Origin: Alphaproteobacteria bacterium | Lineage (GTDB): Bacteria; Pseudomonadota; Alphaproteobacteria; Elsterales; Elsteraceae | Assembly (NCBI GenBank): GCA_004292755.1 | Contig: RDXE01000038.1 | Location: 62,001-126,000, forward strand | Length of the DNA stretch: 64,000 bases | Reading direction: 5' to 3' | Shown: piece after piece, positions 17,789 through 27,208 of the stretch | Numbering within the stretch: position 1 is the stretch's first letter | Layout of the letters: every line of letters begins with the position of its first letter | The notes under the pieces: generated by a model | Databases searched by the model: none | What the model was told of the DNA's origin: nothing | The model's input: only the letters and a program-made list of their open reading frames with translations | Program-made: the position numbers and the translations under genes

Positions 17789-18331
17789 CTACTTCTTGTC
17801 CTTCCCAGCGGTGACGATCCGGTCCAACCCAGCCAGCAGTATGGCGGAGACAACGAAGGTGGTGTGGATGCCCACCATCTGCCACACCCGTCCGCTGTCA
17901 TAGCTTTCGATATTCAAGAACACCTGCAACAGGTGGATCGAACTGATGGCAACGATGGCGGTCGCCATCTTGATCTTGATGGTGCCGGTGTCCAGTTTGC
18001 CCAGCCAATCCAGGTTTTCATGCATCAGGTGATGGCGCAGGGGTGCGACGAAATTCTCATAACCCGACAGCATCACCATCACGATCAGCGAGCCGACCAG
18101 CGTGGCATCCACCAGCGCCAACATGGCCAGCAGCATCTCATTGGCTGATGCCGTGGCAGCCACTGCCACTGTCTTCGCCAGTTTGACCAGGAAATGACCG
18201 GCATAGGCAACCAGCGCCACCGCCAGCCCGCCATAGAACACCACCAGCAGCCAGCGGGCGCGCAATAGAAACAGGGAAATCGCTCGCTCCACCCGGCGCG
18301 GCGGGGTGGTGTCATCCTTGGGCAGGGTCAT
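17789..18331 (-). CDS. UPF0114 (YqhA-like) membrane protein
   Basis: A 180-residue inner-membrane protein of the TIGR00645/UPF0114 family. It shows RWLLVVFYGGLAVALVAYAG, a second helix in MLLAMLALVDATLVGSLIVM, then the family's SGYENFV and KIKMATAIVAISSIHLLQVFL. The start at 18331 (MTLPKDDTTPP) follows GAGG; an upstream extension of 27 codons lacks support. It directly precedes ubiD with no spacing. Function unknown. Confidence 0.88.
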   Translation of the reverse strand: MTLPKDDTTPPRRVERAISLFLLRARWLLVVFYGGLAVALVAYAGHFLVKLAKTVAVAATASANEMLLAMLALVDATLVGSLIVMVMLSGYENFVAPLRHHLMHENLDWLGKLDTGTIKIKMATAIVAISSIHLLQVFLNIESYDSGRVWQMVGIHTTFVVSAILLAGLDRIVTAGKDKK

Positions 18332-18445
18332 GGCGGGCGCCTCATTTCGGTGTGATGCGGGCGGGATATACCGTTTGATGACGGCTGCGACCAGTCGCCT
18401 TGTCTGGAACACTGGACCTGACAGAGGTCAGCCTGTTAGACGTGC

Positions 18446-18524
18446 GGCGACGGGGCGCAACCTGATCGGGCCTGCGCCCGGCCAGTGCACCGTCGCCAAC
18501 GCGGCGACCGACCAGTACACCGTC
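18446..18524. promoter_or_regulatory. Nested inverted repeat and short direct repeat upstream of the DUF4170 gene
   Basis: GGCGACGG (18446-18453) pairs with CCGTCGCC (18490-18497). Nested within it, GGGCGC (18453-18458) pairs with GCGCCC (18474-18479). CCAGTGCACCGTC (18482-18494) recurs as CCAGTACACCGTC (18512-18524). The structure ends 16 bases before the gene start at 18541 and may be a leader hairpin or a protein-binding region. Confidence 0.35.
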
Positions 18525-18540
18525 TCGTGAGGAACGAACC

Positions 18541-18936
18541 ATGCCAAGCCGTTGGTGGGTGATCGGGGGGGATTACACCGATACTCGGTTCACTCAGGTG
18601 GTCCCGGGAACGGAGGAAGAGCATCTCGGCCCCTTCTACGACTACGAAGAAGCCAAGAAAGTTTGGCAGACGAAGGCGTGGTCGACAGTCGATAGCTGCA
18701 CGCGGCGCTACAAACTGCTCGAGGAAGCTGGTCCGAAAACCACCAAGCGCTTCTACGTTCTGGGTGGTGAGTATCAGGACACTGGCTTTCGCACGCTGGT
18801 TCCCGGCACGGCTGAGGAACGCCTTGGGCCGTTCGACACCTACCAGGAGGCCCACGCGGCCTGGCAGGCGAAGGCCTGGGCAACGGTTGACAGCTGCAAC
18901 AAACGCTATCGCATCGTCGAAGAAAGCGTCGTCTAA
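18541..18936 (+). CDS. Tandem DUF4170 protein
   Basis: A 131-residue protein made of two copies of a DUF4170 unit. Unit 1 (about 4-62) reads RWWVIGGDYTDTRFT... LGPFYDYEEAKKVW... STVDSCTRRYKLLEE. Unit 2 (about 69-128) reads RFYVLGGEYQDTGFR... LGPFDTYQEAHAAW... ATVDSCNKRYRIVEE. DUF4170 proteins are small, mostly alphaproteobacterial and usually single-unit, so this looks like an internal duplication. No signal peptide or membrane segment. The start has GAGGAACGAACC upstream. Function unknown. It lies 200 bp before the transglutaminase/ATP-grasp cluster on the same strand. Confidence 0.82.
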   Translation: MPSRWWVIGGDYTDTRFTQVVPGTEEEHLGPFYDYEEAKKVWQTKAWSTVDSCTRRYKLLEEAGPKTTKRFYVLGGEYQDTGFRTLVPGTAEERLGPFDTYQEAHAAWQAKAWATVDSCNKRYRIVEESVV

Positions 18937-19136
18937 CCGAACAGGTGTTGGTTGCCGGTACGGGGGTGCTGGCGACCGATCTAGCACGCGGGTTGCATGC
19001 CAACCCTTGTGTGACCGCGCGAGGGGACCGGGGGTACCGGGACGGTCCTATCGTTGGCGGGTGGCGTCGGCTGAGCCGATGCTCACCTGCCGAAACCGCT
19101 CCGGTGCCGATCTCATCGGACAGGGACCAAGCTCAC

Positions 19137-22100
19137 ATGTCGATCCACGTGGCCCTCCGCCATAAGACCAGCTACCGCTATGACCGGCTGGTCGGCTTGT
19201 CGCCGCACTTGGTGCGCCTGCGCCCTGCTCCGCATTGCCGGACGCCGATCCTCTCCTATTCCCTGACCGTCCAGCCCGCCAAGCACTTCATCAACTGGCA
19301 GCAGGATGTGTTCGCCAACTATCTGGCACGCTTCGTGTTTCCCGAGCGTACCGATCTGTTGACGGTCGAAGTGGATCTGGTTGCCGAGATGGCGGTTTAT
19401 AACCCATTCGACTTTTTCCTGGAGCCGACGGCTGAGCAATTCCCGTTCGTTTACGAGGAAGGGCTGGCCCATGACCTCGCCCCCTTCCGCAAGCCGCAGC
19501 CGGCCGGGCCGCTGCTGACGCAGTTCCTGGGCACCATCGACCGTCGCCGCCGCCGGACGATGGATTTCCTGGTGGAATTGAACCAGCGCCTGCAGAGCGA
19601 TATCGCCTACATCATCCGCATGGAGCCGGGGGTGCAAACCCCGGAAGAAACGCTGGCGTCCGGCAAGGGCTCGTGCCGCGATACTGGCTGGCTCATGGTG
19701 CAGGCCGCCCGCCACCTAGGCTTGGCAGCGCGCTTTGTCTCTGGCTACTTGATCCAGCTGACGCCAGACGTGAAGTCGCTGGACGGCCCGTCTGGCACGG
19801 CGGTGGACTTCACCGACCTGCACGCTTGGTGCGAGATCTATCTGCCGGGGGCAGGCTGGATTGGCTTTGACCCGACCTCGGGTCTGGTGGCGGGTGAAGG
19901 GCATATCCCGCTGGCCTGCACGCCGGAGCCGACCACAGCCGCCGCCATCACCGGCCTGTCCGACAAGGCCGAGGTGGAGTTCGGCTTTGAGATGTCGGTG
20001 ACCCGCCTGAAGGAGAGCCCGCGGGTTACCAAGCCCTACACGCCGGAGGTCTGGTCGGACATCCTAGCGTTTGGGCAAGCTGTGGACCGCCGCTTGGTCG
20101 CTGGCGACGTCCGTCTCACTCAGGGTGGCGAGCCCACCTTTGTCTCCATCGACGATATGGAAGGGGCGGAGTGGAACACCACCGCCCTTGGCCCGCACAA
20201 GCGGGAGCGCGCGGCTGATCTGGTGAAACGCCTGCGCAAGCGCTTTGCCGATGGTGCGCTGCTGCACTGGGGCCAGGGCAAGTGGTATCCAGGCGAAAGC
20301 CTGCCCCGCTGGGCCTACACGTGCTTCTGGCGCAAGGATGGTCAGCCGATCTGGTTTGATGACAGTCTGATCGCCGTGCCAGAGCAGCCGACTGGTGCCG
20401 ACGAGGGCCAAGCGATGCGCTTCGCCACGGCCCTGGTCGAGCGTCTGCAGGCTCTGGACCCGCATGTGTTGCCCGCCTGGGAAGACGCCTACTACTACAT
20501 GTGGAAGGAACGGCGGCTGCCGATCAACGTCACCGCCAATGACAGCCGTCTGGCCGACAAGGAAGAGCGCGAGCGGCTGATGCGGGTGTTCGACCGCAGC
20601 CTGGACAGCGTGATCGGCTATGTCGTGCCGCTCGACAAGCGCGACGGCTACTGGTGCTCCGGCCCGTGGTTCTTGCGCGGGGATGACATCCGTCTGGTGC
20701 CGGGCGATAGCCCGATTGGGTTCCGCCTGCCGCTCGACAGCCTGCCGTGGGTCTCGCCCAGCGACTATCCGCACTTGATTGAGGCTGACCCCTTTGCACC
20801 GCGCGGCCCGCTGCCGAATGCCCGCGATCTGCATGAGCCACCGCGTCAGGCCCAGCTGCGCGTTGGAACCAGGGATGGGCGCCCCGCGCGTGCCCAGCCG
20901 CTGCCGCCGCCGATTCCAACGCCGGAGATGTTCCAGTCAGCCTCCGACGTGCTGCGCACCGCGTTGTGTGTGGAGCCGCGCGATGGTCACTTGCATGTGT
21001 TCATGCCACCAACCCGCACGGTGGAAGACTATCTAGAACTGGTCGCCGCCATTGAAGATGTGGCAGCCGAACTGCAGCAACCCGTGTTCGTGGAAGGCTA
21101 TCAGCCACCGCGCGACCACCGCTTGAAGTCGCTGTCCGTCACACCGGACCCCGGCGTGATTGAGGTCAACATCTTCCCGTCTGAGAGCTGGGATGAGTTG
21201 GTGGAAACCACCGACGCCCTGTACGAAGAGGCTCGGCTGGCCCGGCTTGGCACTGAAAAGTTCATGCTGGATGGTCGCCATGTCGGGACGGGTGGCGGCA
21301 ACCACATCACCATGGGTGGTCCCAGCCCAGCCGACAGCCCCTTGCTGCGGCGCCCTGACCTGCTGCGCAGCTTGATTGGCTACTGGCAGGCGCATCCATC
21401 GCTGTCGTTTCTGTTCTCTGGGTTGTTCATCGGGCCAACCAGTCAGGCGCCGCGCATCGATGAGGCGCGGACCGATGCGATCTACGAGTTGGAAATCGCC
21501 TTCCAGCAACTTGCCAAGTCCGGCCCCAATCCACCGCCCTGGCTGGTGGATCGGGTGTTCCGCAACATCCTGGTTGACGTGACGGGCAACACCCACCGCA
21601 CAGAATTCTGTATCGACAAGCTGTACTCGCCAGACACCAGTGCGGGTCGACAGGGGCTGGTCGAGTTGCGGGCGTTCGAGATGCCACCGCATAAGGAGAT
21701 GGCGCTGGCCCAGTCGGTGCTGCTGCGCGCCTTGATTGCCCGCTTCTGGGAGCAACCCTGGCCGCACGCTCCCGTGCGCTGGGGCACCACGCTGCATGAC
21801 CGCTTCCTGTTGCCTTACTTCGTCCAGGCTGACTTTGCCGACGTCCTGGACGACATGACACGGGCGGGCTTTGCGATGAGTCCGGCGTGGTTCGCGCCGC
21901 ACCACGAGTTCCGCTTCCCGCGGCTGGGCGAAGTTGCACATTCCGGCCTGCGCATGGAGGTGCGACACGCGCTGGAGCCCTGGCACGTGCTGGGTGAGGA
22001 GCCAGGACCGGCAGGGACTGTCCGCTTTGTCGACAGCTCGGTGGAGCGGGTACAGGTGCTGGCGCAAGGCCTCACCCCTGGCCGCCACAAGGTCGCCTGC

Positions 22101-22454
22101 AATGGCCGTCTGGTGCCGCTGCAACCAACGGGAATTCCCGGGGAGGGGGTGGCAGGGGTGCGCTTCAAGGCCTGGGCACCCCACTCCGCCCTGCACCCCA
22201 CCGTGCCCATCGCAGCACCTCTGGTGTTCGACGTGATCGACACCTGGTCAGAACGCTCGATCATGGGCTGCCGCTACCACGTCGCCCACCCCGGCGGGCG
22301 CAACCATGTGACGTTCCCGGTCAATGCGTACGAGGCAGAAAGTCGGCGCCTCGCGCGGTTCGAGGCGACTGGCCACACTGCAGGCCGCTTGCAGCCAGCC
22401 GCCGAGGCGGTCAATCCTGCGTTTCCGTCGACTCTCGATCTGCGCTGGGGGTAA
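19137..22454 (+). CDS. Large transglutaminase-like protein with DUF2126 domain
   Basis: A 1105-residue protein. The N-terminal part is a bacterial transglutaminase N domain (HVALRHKTSYRYDRLVGLSP) plus a transglutaminase core with the complete triad: C180 (GKGSCRDTGWLMV), H229 (DLHAWCEIY) and D245 (GFDPTSG). The remaining roughly 750 residues are a DUF2126 domain (TQGGEPTFVSIDDMEGAEWN, then HVGTGGGNHITMGG). Such genes occur with circularly permuted ATP-grasp and alpha-E genes; comparative genomics of amidoligases predicts a role in making or modifying a peptide-like compound. Start 19137 follows AGGGACC; the frame extends to 18945 without support. The next gene begins at the base after its stop. 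Confidence 0.9.
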   Translation: MSIHVALRHKTSYRYDRLVGLSPHLVRLRPAPHCRTPILSYSLTVQPAKHFINWQQDVFANYLARFVFPERTDLLTVEVDLVAEMAVYNPFDFFLEPTAEQFPFVYEEGLAHDLAPFRKPQPAGPLLTQFLGTIDRRRRRTMDFLVELNQRLQSDIAYIIRMEPGVQTPEETLASGKGSCRDTGWLMVQAARHLGLAARFVSGYLIQLTPDVKSLDGPSGTAVDFTDLHAWCEIYLPGAGWIGFDPTSGLVAGEGHIPLACTPEPTTAAAITGLSDKAEVEFGFEMSVTRLKESPRVTKPYTPEVWSDILAFGQAVDRRLVAGDVRLTQGGEPTFVSIDDMEGAEWNTTALGPHKRERAADLVKRLRKRFADGALLHWGQGKWYPGESLPRWAYTCFWRKDGQPIWFDDSLIAVPEQPTGADEGQAMRFATALVERLQALDPHVLPAWEDAYYYMWKERRLPINVTANDSRLADKEERERLMRVFDRSLDSVIGYVVPLDKRDGYWCSGPWFLRGDDIRLVPGDSPIGFRLPLDSLPWVSPSDYPHLIEADPFAPRGPLPNARDLHEPPRQAQLRVGTRDGRPARAQPLPPPIPTPEMFQSASDVLRTALCVEPRDGHLHVFMPPTRTVEDYLELVAAIEDVAAELQQPVFVEGYQPPRDHRLKSLSVTPDPGVIEVNIFPSESWDELVETTDALYEEARLARLGTEKFMLDGRHVGTGGGNHITMGGPSPADSPLLRRPDLLRSLIGYWQAHPSLSFLFSGLFIGPTSQAPRIDEARTDAIYELEIAFQQLAKSGPNPPPWLVDRVFRNILVDVTGNTHRTEFCIDKLYSPDTSAGRQGLVELRAFEMPPHKEMALAQSVLLRALIARFWEQPWPHAPVRWGTTLHDRFLLPYFVQADFADVLDDMTRAGFAMSPAWFAPHHEFRFPRLGEVAHSGLRMEVRHALEPWHVLGEEPGPAGTVRFVDSSVERVQVLAQGLTPGRHKVACNGRLVPLQPTGIPGEGVAGVRFKAWAPHSALHPTVPIAAPLVFDVIDTWSERSIMGCRYHVAHPGGRNHVTFPVNAYEAESRRLARFEATGHTAGRLQPAAEAVNPAFPSTLDLRWG

Positions 22455-24887
22455 ATGCCGTTTCGTCTCGCCCAGACCGCAGCGGCACCTGTTGTTCCCT
22501 GGCAACCCTTGTGGCGGCCAGGGACAACTGGTTGGGACGAGGTCGGCTCGCCGGAGCCTCGCGCCCCGTGGCGTCAACTTGATGGCGCGCAGGAGTTGGG
22601 CGACCTTGCATCGCTGGAGCATTGCCACGATGAAGCGCGGCGCCTGATCCGCGATCTGGGGGTCAGCTACACGGTCTACGGCAAGGGCGAGGATCAACGC
22701 CCCTGGGCGTTCGACCCCCTGCCCTTGATGCTGGATGCAGAGGAATGGGCCGACCTGGAAGCTGGTCTGGTCCAGCGCGCCCGGCTGATGGAAGCCATCC
22801 TAGGCGACCTCTACGGCGACCAGCGCTTGCTGCGTGAGCGGGTGGTACCGCCCGGTTTGTTGTTCGCCAATCCCTGGTTTCAGCGCACGGCAACGGGCAT
22901 TCATCCGCCGGGCGGTCGGTGGCTGCACCTCTATGCCGTGGATTTGGTGCGCGGTCCGGATGGCCAGTGGTTGGCGTTGGCGGACCGCACCCAGGCCCCC
23001 TCCGGCATGGGCTATGCCTTGGCCAATCGCTTCGTCTCAGTGCGCGCCGCGCCGCAAACAGTTGCCCAGGTGCGCCCGGCGGCGATCCTCGGCTGGTTTG
23101 AACGGCTGGGTCGTCTGGCAGCTGACCTGACCCAGGTGGACGAACCAACTGTCGCCGTGTTGTCGCCCGGCCCCTACAACGAAACCTATTTCGAACACGC
23201 ATTCCTGGCCCGCCAGTTGGGGTTTGTTCTTGCCCGCGGGCAGGATTTGCTGGTGCGCGACGAAACCCTATTCTTGGACACGCTTGGCGGGCTGCGGCGC
23301 ATCCATGTGCTGCTGCGGCGCGTCGATGATGATTTCTGCGACCCGCTGGAATTGCGCGGCGACAGCCAGTTGGGGGTGGCTGGCTTGGCCCAGGCTGCCC
23401 GCGCGGGACGCGTTGTCCTGGCCAACCCGATCGGCTCGGGCGTGGTGGAGGCGCTGGCACTCCACCCCTATCTGCCGCGGCTTGCCCGCATGCTGCTGGG
23501 GGAAGACCTCAGCCTGCCGACCGTGGATACCGTCTGGGGACCCGACGCGCTGTGCGCACGCTTGACCGACGCACCGGAAAGCGTGCTGTTCAAGCCCGCC
23601 TTCGCCAATCCCGGCATTGGCGCCATGCTGCCGGAACGCCTATCGGATGAGGCGCGCGAGCGCTTGGCGGAGGAGTTGCGCTTGAAGCCGCACTCCCTGG
23701 TGGCTCAGTCCCGCGTGCCGCACTCGGTTGTGCCGGTGCTCACCCCATCGGGCATTGAGGCACGGCCCATTCAGCTGCGCTGCTTCCTGCTGCGAGATGG
23801 GGAGGGGTGGTGGACCATGCCCGGTGGCTTGGTCCGCTTTGGTGTGCGGGGCGACGACCTGCCAATCTCCATGCAGGCAGGCGGCGGGGCCAAGGATGCC
23901 TGGCTGGTGGGGTCTGGTGCACCGCCCGCCGTTGCGCGACCACCGGCACCCGTGGTGATCCGCCGCTCCACCGAGGACCTGCCCAGCCGTGTGGCCGACA
24001 ATCTGTTCTGGACTGGTCGGTATGTGGAGCGGGCGGACAATGCCCTGCGCATTGCACGCGCAGCCCTGGCTCGGTTGAGTGAAGCGGACCGCCAACGGGA
24101 GCGCGCGCCATTGCTGACGGCGCTGGCACGCTCGGGCATGCCGCTGTCCTCGGCCACGCCGCTGGCGTCGTTGGCGCAGGTGATGACGACGCGTCACCCC
24201 GGCACCTTCGGCGCCTCGCTGTCTGCCCTTGGGCGCGTCACCTTTGATTTGAGCGACCGGCTCTCCCCTGATCTCGGTCGCCTGCTGTCCACCCTTGGTC
24301 AAGACGCCGACGAGCCGGTGCGGGGAACGGCAGCGCTGGGCGACCGGATTGATCGCTGGCTGGAATCCATGGCCGCCATTCAAGGGTTGATGGGCGAGAA
24401 CCTGGTCCGCGGCATCGGCTGGCGCTTTTTGGAAGTTGGCCGCCGGCTGGAGCGTGCGATGGTCGCCTCCGACAGTGTTGCCACGCTGGTGGCACCGGGC
24501 CAGCCCCTGGATGCCGGGCTGACCGCCACTCTGGAGGTGTGCGACAGCCAGTTGACCTATCGCTGGCGCTACCCTGCAGGACTGACCTTGCCCGCCGTGA
24601 TCGACCTTGTGGTGCTGGATGACAGCAACCCCCGCTCGATCCTGTATCAACTTGAAGCCATTGAGCGGCAACTGGCGGCCTTGCCGGGGGCGGAGCGCGA
24701 TGGCCGCCCCTCGCCTGCCCGCCGTCTGCTTGCCTCCCGCACCGCAGCCCTGATGGCGTTGGCGGTGGAAACATCAACGCAGCAGACAGCCGTGGAGACA
24801 TTGAGCGCCGTGTGGCGCGATCTCAGCCAGATCTCGGATCGATTGACGGAACGCTACTTCCGCCCCGGCGCCGGGGCTGCCGCATGA
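22455..24887 (+). CDS. Fusion of circularly permuted ATP-grasp and alpha-E domains
   Basis: An 810-residue fusion. Residues about 60-490 are a circularly permuted ATP-grasp domain (SYTVYGKGEDQRPWAFDPLP, VDLVRGPDGQWLALADRTQA, PSGMGYALANR, VLSPGPYNETYFEHAFLARQ), predicted to form amide bonds with ATP. The C-terminal part, from about 510, is an alpha-helical alpha-E (DUF403) domain (RVADNLFWTGRYVERADNAL). The same two activities are encoded again as separate genes at 25776 and 27209. It starts directly after the upstream stop, and its own stop overlaps the next start (ATGA). The substrates are unknown; the amidoligase prediction is family-based. Confidence 0.9.
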   Translation: MPFRLAQTAAAPVVPWQPLWRPGTTGWDEVGSPEPRAPWRQLDGAQELGDLASLEHCHDEARRLIRDLGVSYTVYGKGEDQRPWAFDPLPLMLDAEEWADLEAGLVQRARLMEAILGDLYGDQRLLRERVVPPGLLFANPWFQRTATGIHPPGGRWLHLYAVDLVRGPDGQWLALADRTQAPSGMGYALANRFVSVRAAPQTVAQVRPAAILGWFERLGRLAADLTQVDEPTVAVLSPGPYNETYFEHAFLARQLGFVLARGQDLLVRDETLFLDTLGGLRRIHVLLRRVDDDFCDPLELRGDSQLGVAGLAQAARAGRVVLANPIGSGVVEALALHPYLPRLARMLLGEDLSLPTVDTVWGPDALCARLTDAPESVLFKPAFANPGIGAMLPERLSDEARERLAEELRLKPHSLVAQSRVPHSVVPVLTPSGIEARPIQLRCFLLRDGEGWWTMPGGLVRFGVRGDDLPISMQAGGGAKDAWLVGSGAPPAVARPPAPVVIRRSTEDLPSRVADNLFWTGRYVERADNALRIARAALARLSEADRQRERAPLLTALARSGMPLSSATPLASLAQVMTTRHPGTFGASLSALGRVTFDLSDRLSPDLGRLLSTLGQDADEPVRGTAALGDRIDRWLESMAAIQGLMGENLVRGIGWRFLEVGRRLERAMVASDSVATLVAPGQPLDAGLTATLEVCDSQLTYRWRYPAGLTLPAVIDLVVLDDSNPRSILYQLEAIERQLAALPGAERDGRPSPARRLLASRTAALMALAVETSTQQTAVETLSAVWRDLSQISDRLTERYFRPGAGAAA

Positions 24888-25750
24888 TCCACTCCATCCG
24901 TCACCGCACGATCTATTCCTACGGGTCCACCGTGCTGCTGTCGCACCATCTGGCGCACCTGACGCCACGGTTGGCGCCGGGACAACAAGTGCTGCAAAGC
25001 CGGATCGACATCACGCCCCGCCCGCGGCGGCTGGTGCCCGGCACGGACCACTTCGGGAACCACACGCTCTATTTCCAGATCGACGAGCCGCACACCCGTT
25101 TGGTGGTCGAAGCACAAGCCCGCGTCCGGCTGGAGCCGGAGGATGGTGGCGGCTTGTTCCCCTCGCCCGACTGGTGGCTGGTGGCGGAGACCGCGGCGGC
25201 TGAACCCGATCTCGCCGAGATGCTGATGCCCTCGCCCCACGTACCGTTGGAGCGGGTGGCCCGAGACTACGCCCGCCCGAGTTTCACGCCGGGCAAGCCC
25301 TTACTGGACGGGGTGCGCGATCTGTCTCGGCGCATCCACACCGATTTCACCTTTGATCCGACGGCAACCTCGATCGCGACGCCGTTGGATCAAGTGATGA
25401 AGCACCGACGCGGTGTGTGTCAGGACTTTGCCCATCTGATGCTGGCTTGCCTGCGCAGCCTGGGGCTGCCCGCGCGCTATGTCTCTGGCTATCTGGAAAC
25501 CTTGCCGCCACCGGGCAAACCGAAGCTGCAAGGGGCGGATGCCAGCCACGCCTGGGTTGGTGTCTATTCACCCGGCCTCGGCTGGCTGGATGTCGACCCA
25601 ACCAACGATCTGTTCCCAGCTGAGCGCCACGTAACGCTCGCCTGGGGTCGTGATTTCTCAGACGTAAGCCCATTGAAGGGCGTGATCCATGGCGGTGGCA
25701 GTCAGACTGTCGAAGTCGGGGTCGATGTAGCAACCAACAACGACGGCTAG
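24884..25750 (+). CDS. Transglutaminase-like cysteine protease family protein
   Basis: A 288-residue protein with the bacterial transglutaminase N domain (SIRHRTIYSYGSTVLLSHHL) and a transglutaminase core. Triad: C179 (RRGVCQDFAHLML), H222 (SHAWVGVY) and D238 (LDVDPTND). No signal peptide, so a cytoplasmic peptidase or amide-transfer enzyme is likely. The start ATG overlaps the stop of the fusion gene (ATGA), which fixes it. A longer reading from 24812 is unlikely. Its N-terminal architecture parallels the large protein at 19137, without DUF2126. Confidence 0.92.
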   Translation: MIHSIRHRTIYSYGSTVLLSHHLAHLTPRLAPGQQVLQSRIDITPRPRRLVPGTDHFGNHTLYFQIDEPHTRLVVEAQARVRLEPEDGGGLFPSPDWWLVAETAAAEPDLAEMLMPSPHVPLERVARDYARPSFTPGKPLLDGVRDLSRRIHTDFTFDPTATSIATPLDQVMKHRRGVCQDFAHLMLACLRSLGLPARYVSGYLETLPPPGKPKLQGADASHAWVGVYSPGLGWLDVDPTNDLFPAERHVTLAWGRDFSDVSPLKGVIHGGGSQTVEVGVDVATNNDG

Positions 25751-25775
25751 GGGGAAGGGCCGGGAGGAGGCACAC

Positions 25776-27206
25776 ATGTCAGCACTGGCCGGCTATGATC
25801 CGGGGCATTTGTGGTGCGAGCTGCTGGGGGGACAGACGGGGCGCTCACGCGGGCCGATCTCCAACCGCTTGGACGCGTTTTCGTTGGAGGAGCTGCGACG
25901 GCGCGCCGAGGCAGCGGAGCGCGAGCTCTACAATCTGGGCATCACCTTCACGGTCTATTCCGACAAGGATGCGATTGATCGCATCCTGCCGTTCGATTTG
26001 ATCCCGCGGGTGCTGACGGCAGCCGAATGGCAGCATCTGGAGCGCGGCGTGATTCAGCGGGTTACGGCGCTGAACGCCTTTATTCACGACATCTATCACG
26101 ACCGCAGAATCATCGCGGACGGCGTGATCCCAGCGGATCTGGTGTTGGGCAATTCCAACTACCGCCCGGAGATGGTGGGGGTGGACATCCCGCACAACAC
26201 CTACGTCCATGTCTGCGGCATTGACCTGGTGCGCGACGAAGCCGGGCGCTTCCTGGTGTTGGAGGACAATGCGCGCACGCCCTCGGGCGTGTCCTACGTC
26301 ATTGAAAACCGCCACATGATGCAGCGCGCCTTCCCGGAATTGCTGAAAGGGATCGGCGTGCGGCCGGTGGACAGCTATGGGCCAAAGCTGTTAGCCGCGA
26401 TGCTGGACATCGCACCCAAGCACATCGCCGACCCGCGCGTGGTGTTGTTGTCGCCCGGCGTGTTCAACTCCGCCTATTTCGAGCACATCTTCCTGGCCCG
26501 CGAGATGGGTGTGCCGCTGGTGGAGGGGCGCGACCTGGTGGTGATCGACGACCGGGTGTTCATGAAAACCACGGCCGGGTTGGCGCCGGTGCATTCGATC
26601 TATCGCCGGATCGATGACAGCTTCCTGGATCCGCGCGCGTTCAATCCCGCCAGCATGCTCGGGGTTCCGGGCCTGTTCCAAGCCTACAAGAAGGGCAATG
26701 TGGTGCTGGCGAATGCCGTCGGCACGGGCGCTGCCGATGACAAGGCCGTGTACGCCTACATGCCGCGCATCATCCGCTACTATCTCGACCAGGAGGCCAT
26801 CCTGCCCAATGTCGAGACCCACATCTGCCGGGAACCGGAGGGGCTGGCCTACACCCTGGCCAATCTGGAGCACCTGGTGGTTAAGCCGGTTGGTGAATCC
26901 GGTGGCTATGGCATCGTGATCGGCCCAAAGGCCAGCCGCCAGGAACTGGACGACCTGCGCGTGAAGCTGAAGGCTGACCCGGCCAATTTCATCAGCCAGC
27001 CGGTGGTTGGGCTCTCGGTCAGCCCAACCCTGACGGAGGAGGGGGTGCGGCCACGCCATGTCGATCTGCGCCCATTCGCCATCACCGGCAAGGAAACCTG
27101 GGTGCTGCCGGGTGGCTTGACCCGTGTGGCGCTGAAGAAAGGGTCGTTGGTGGTCAATTCATCCCAGGGCGGTGGCTCGAAGGATACGTGGGTGTTGGAG
27201 GCCTAA
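25776..27206 (+). CDS. Circularly permuted type 2 ATP-grasp protein
   Basis: A 476-residue stand-alone ATP-grasp amidoligase of the DUF404/DUF407 type. Motifs: LYNLGITFTVYSDKDAIDRI, HNTYVHVCGIDLVRDEAGRF, LVLEDNARTPSGVSYVIENR (metal and ATP site), LLSPGVFNSAYFEHIFLARE, and VVKPVGESGGYGIVIGPKA. The start has GGAGG upstream (GGAGGAGGCACAC). It precedes the alpha-E gene by two bases. It is the split counterpart of the N-terminal half of the 22455 fusion and has the more canonical motif (EDNARTPSG versus ADRTQAPSG in the fusion), suggesting the two copies differ in specificity. Confidence 0.93.
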   Translation: MSALAGYDPGHLWCELLGGQTGRSRGPISNRLDAFSLEELRRRAEAAERELYNLGITFTVYSDKDAIDRILPFDLIPRVLTAAEWQHLERGVIQRVTALNAFIHDIYHDRRIIADGVIPADLVLGNSNYRPEMVGVDIPHNTYVHVCGIDLVRDEAGRFLVLEDNARTPSGVSYVIENRHMMQRAFPELLKGIGVRPVDSYGPKLLAAMLDIAPKHIADPRVVLLSPGVFNSAYFEHIFLAREMGVPLVEGRDLVVIDDRVFMKTTAGLAPVHSIYRRIDDSFLDPRAFNPASMLGVPGLFQAYKKGNVVLANAVGTGAADDKAVYAYMPRIIRYYLDQEAILPNVETHICREPEGLAYTLANLEHLVVKPVGESGGYGIVIGPKASRQELDDLRVKLKADPANFISQPVVGLSVSPTLTEEGVRPRHVDLRPFAITGKETWVLPGGLTRVALKKGSLVVNSSQGGGSKDTWVLEA

Positions 27207-27208
27207 CC

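Noticed and set aside
16742-18148. 468-codon plus-strand ORF opposite ubiD
   Set aside because: Antisense to two well-supported genes; no family features.
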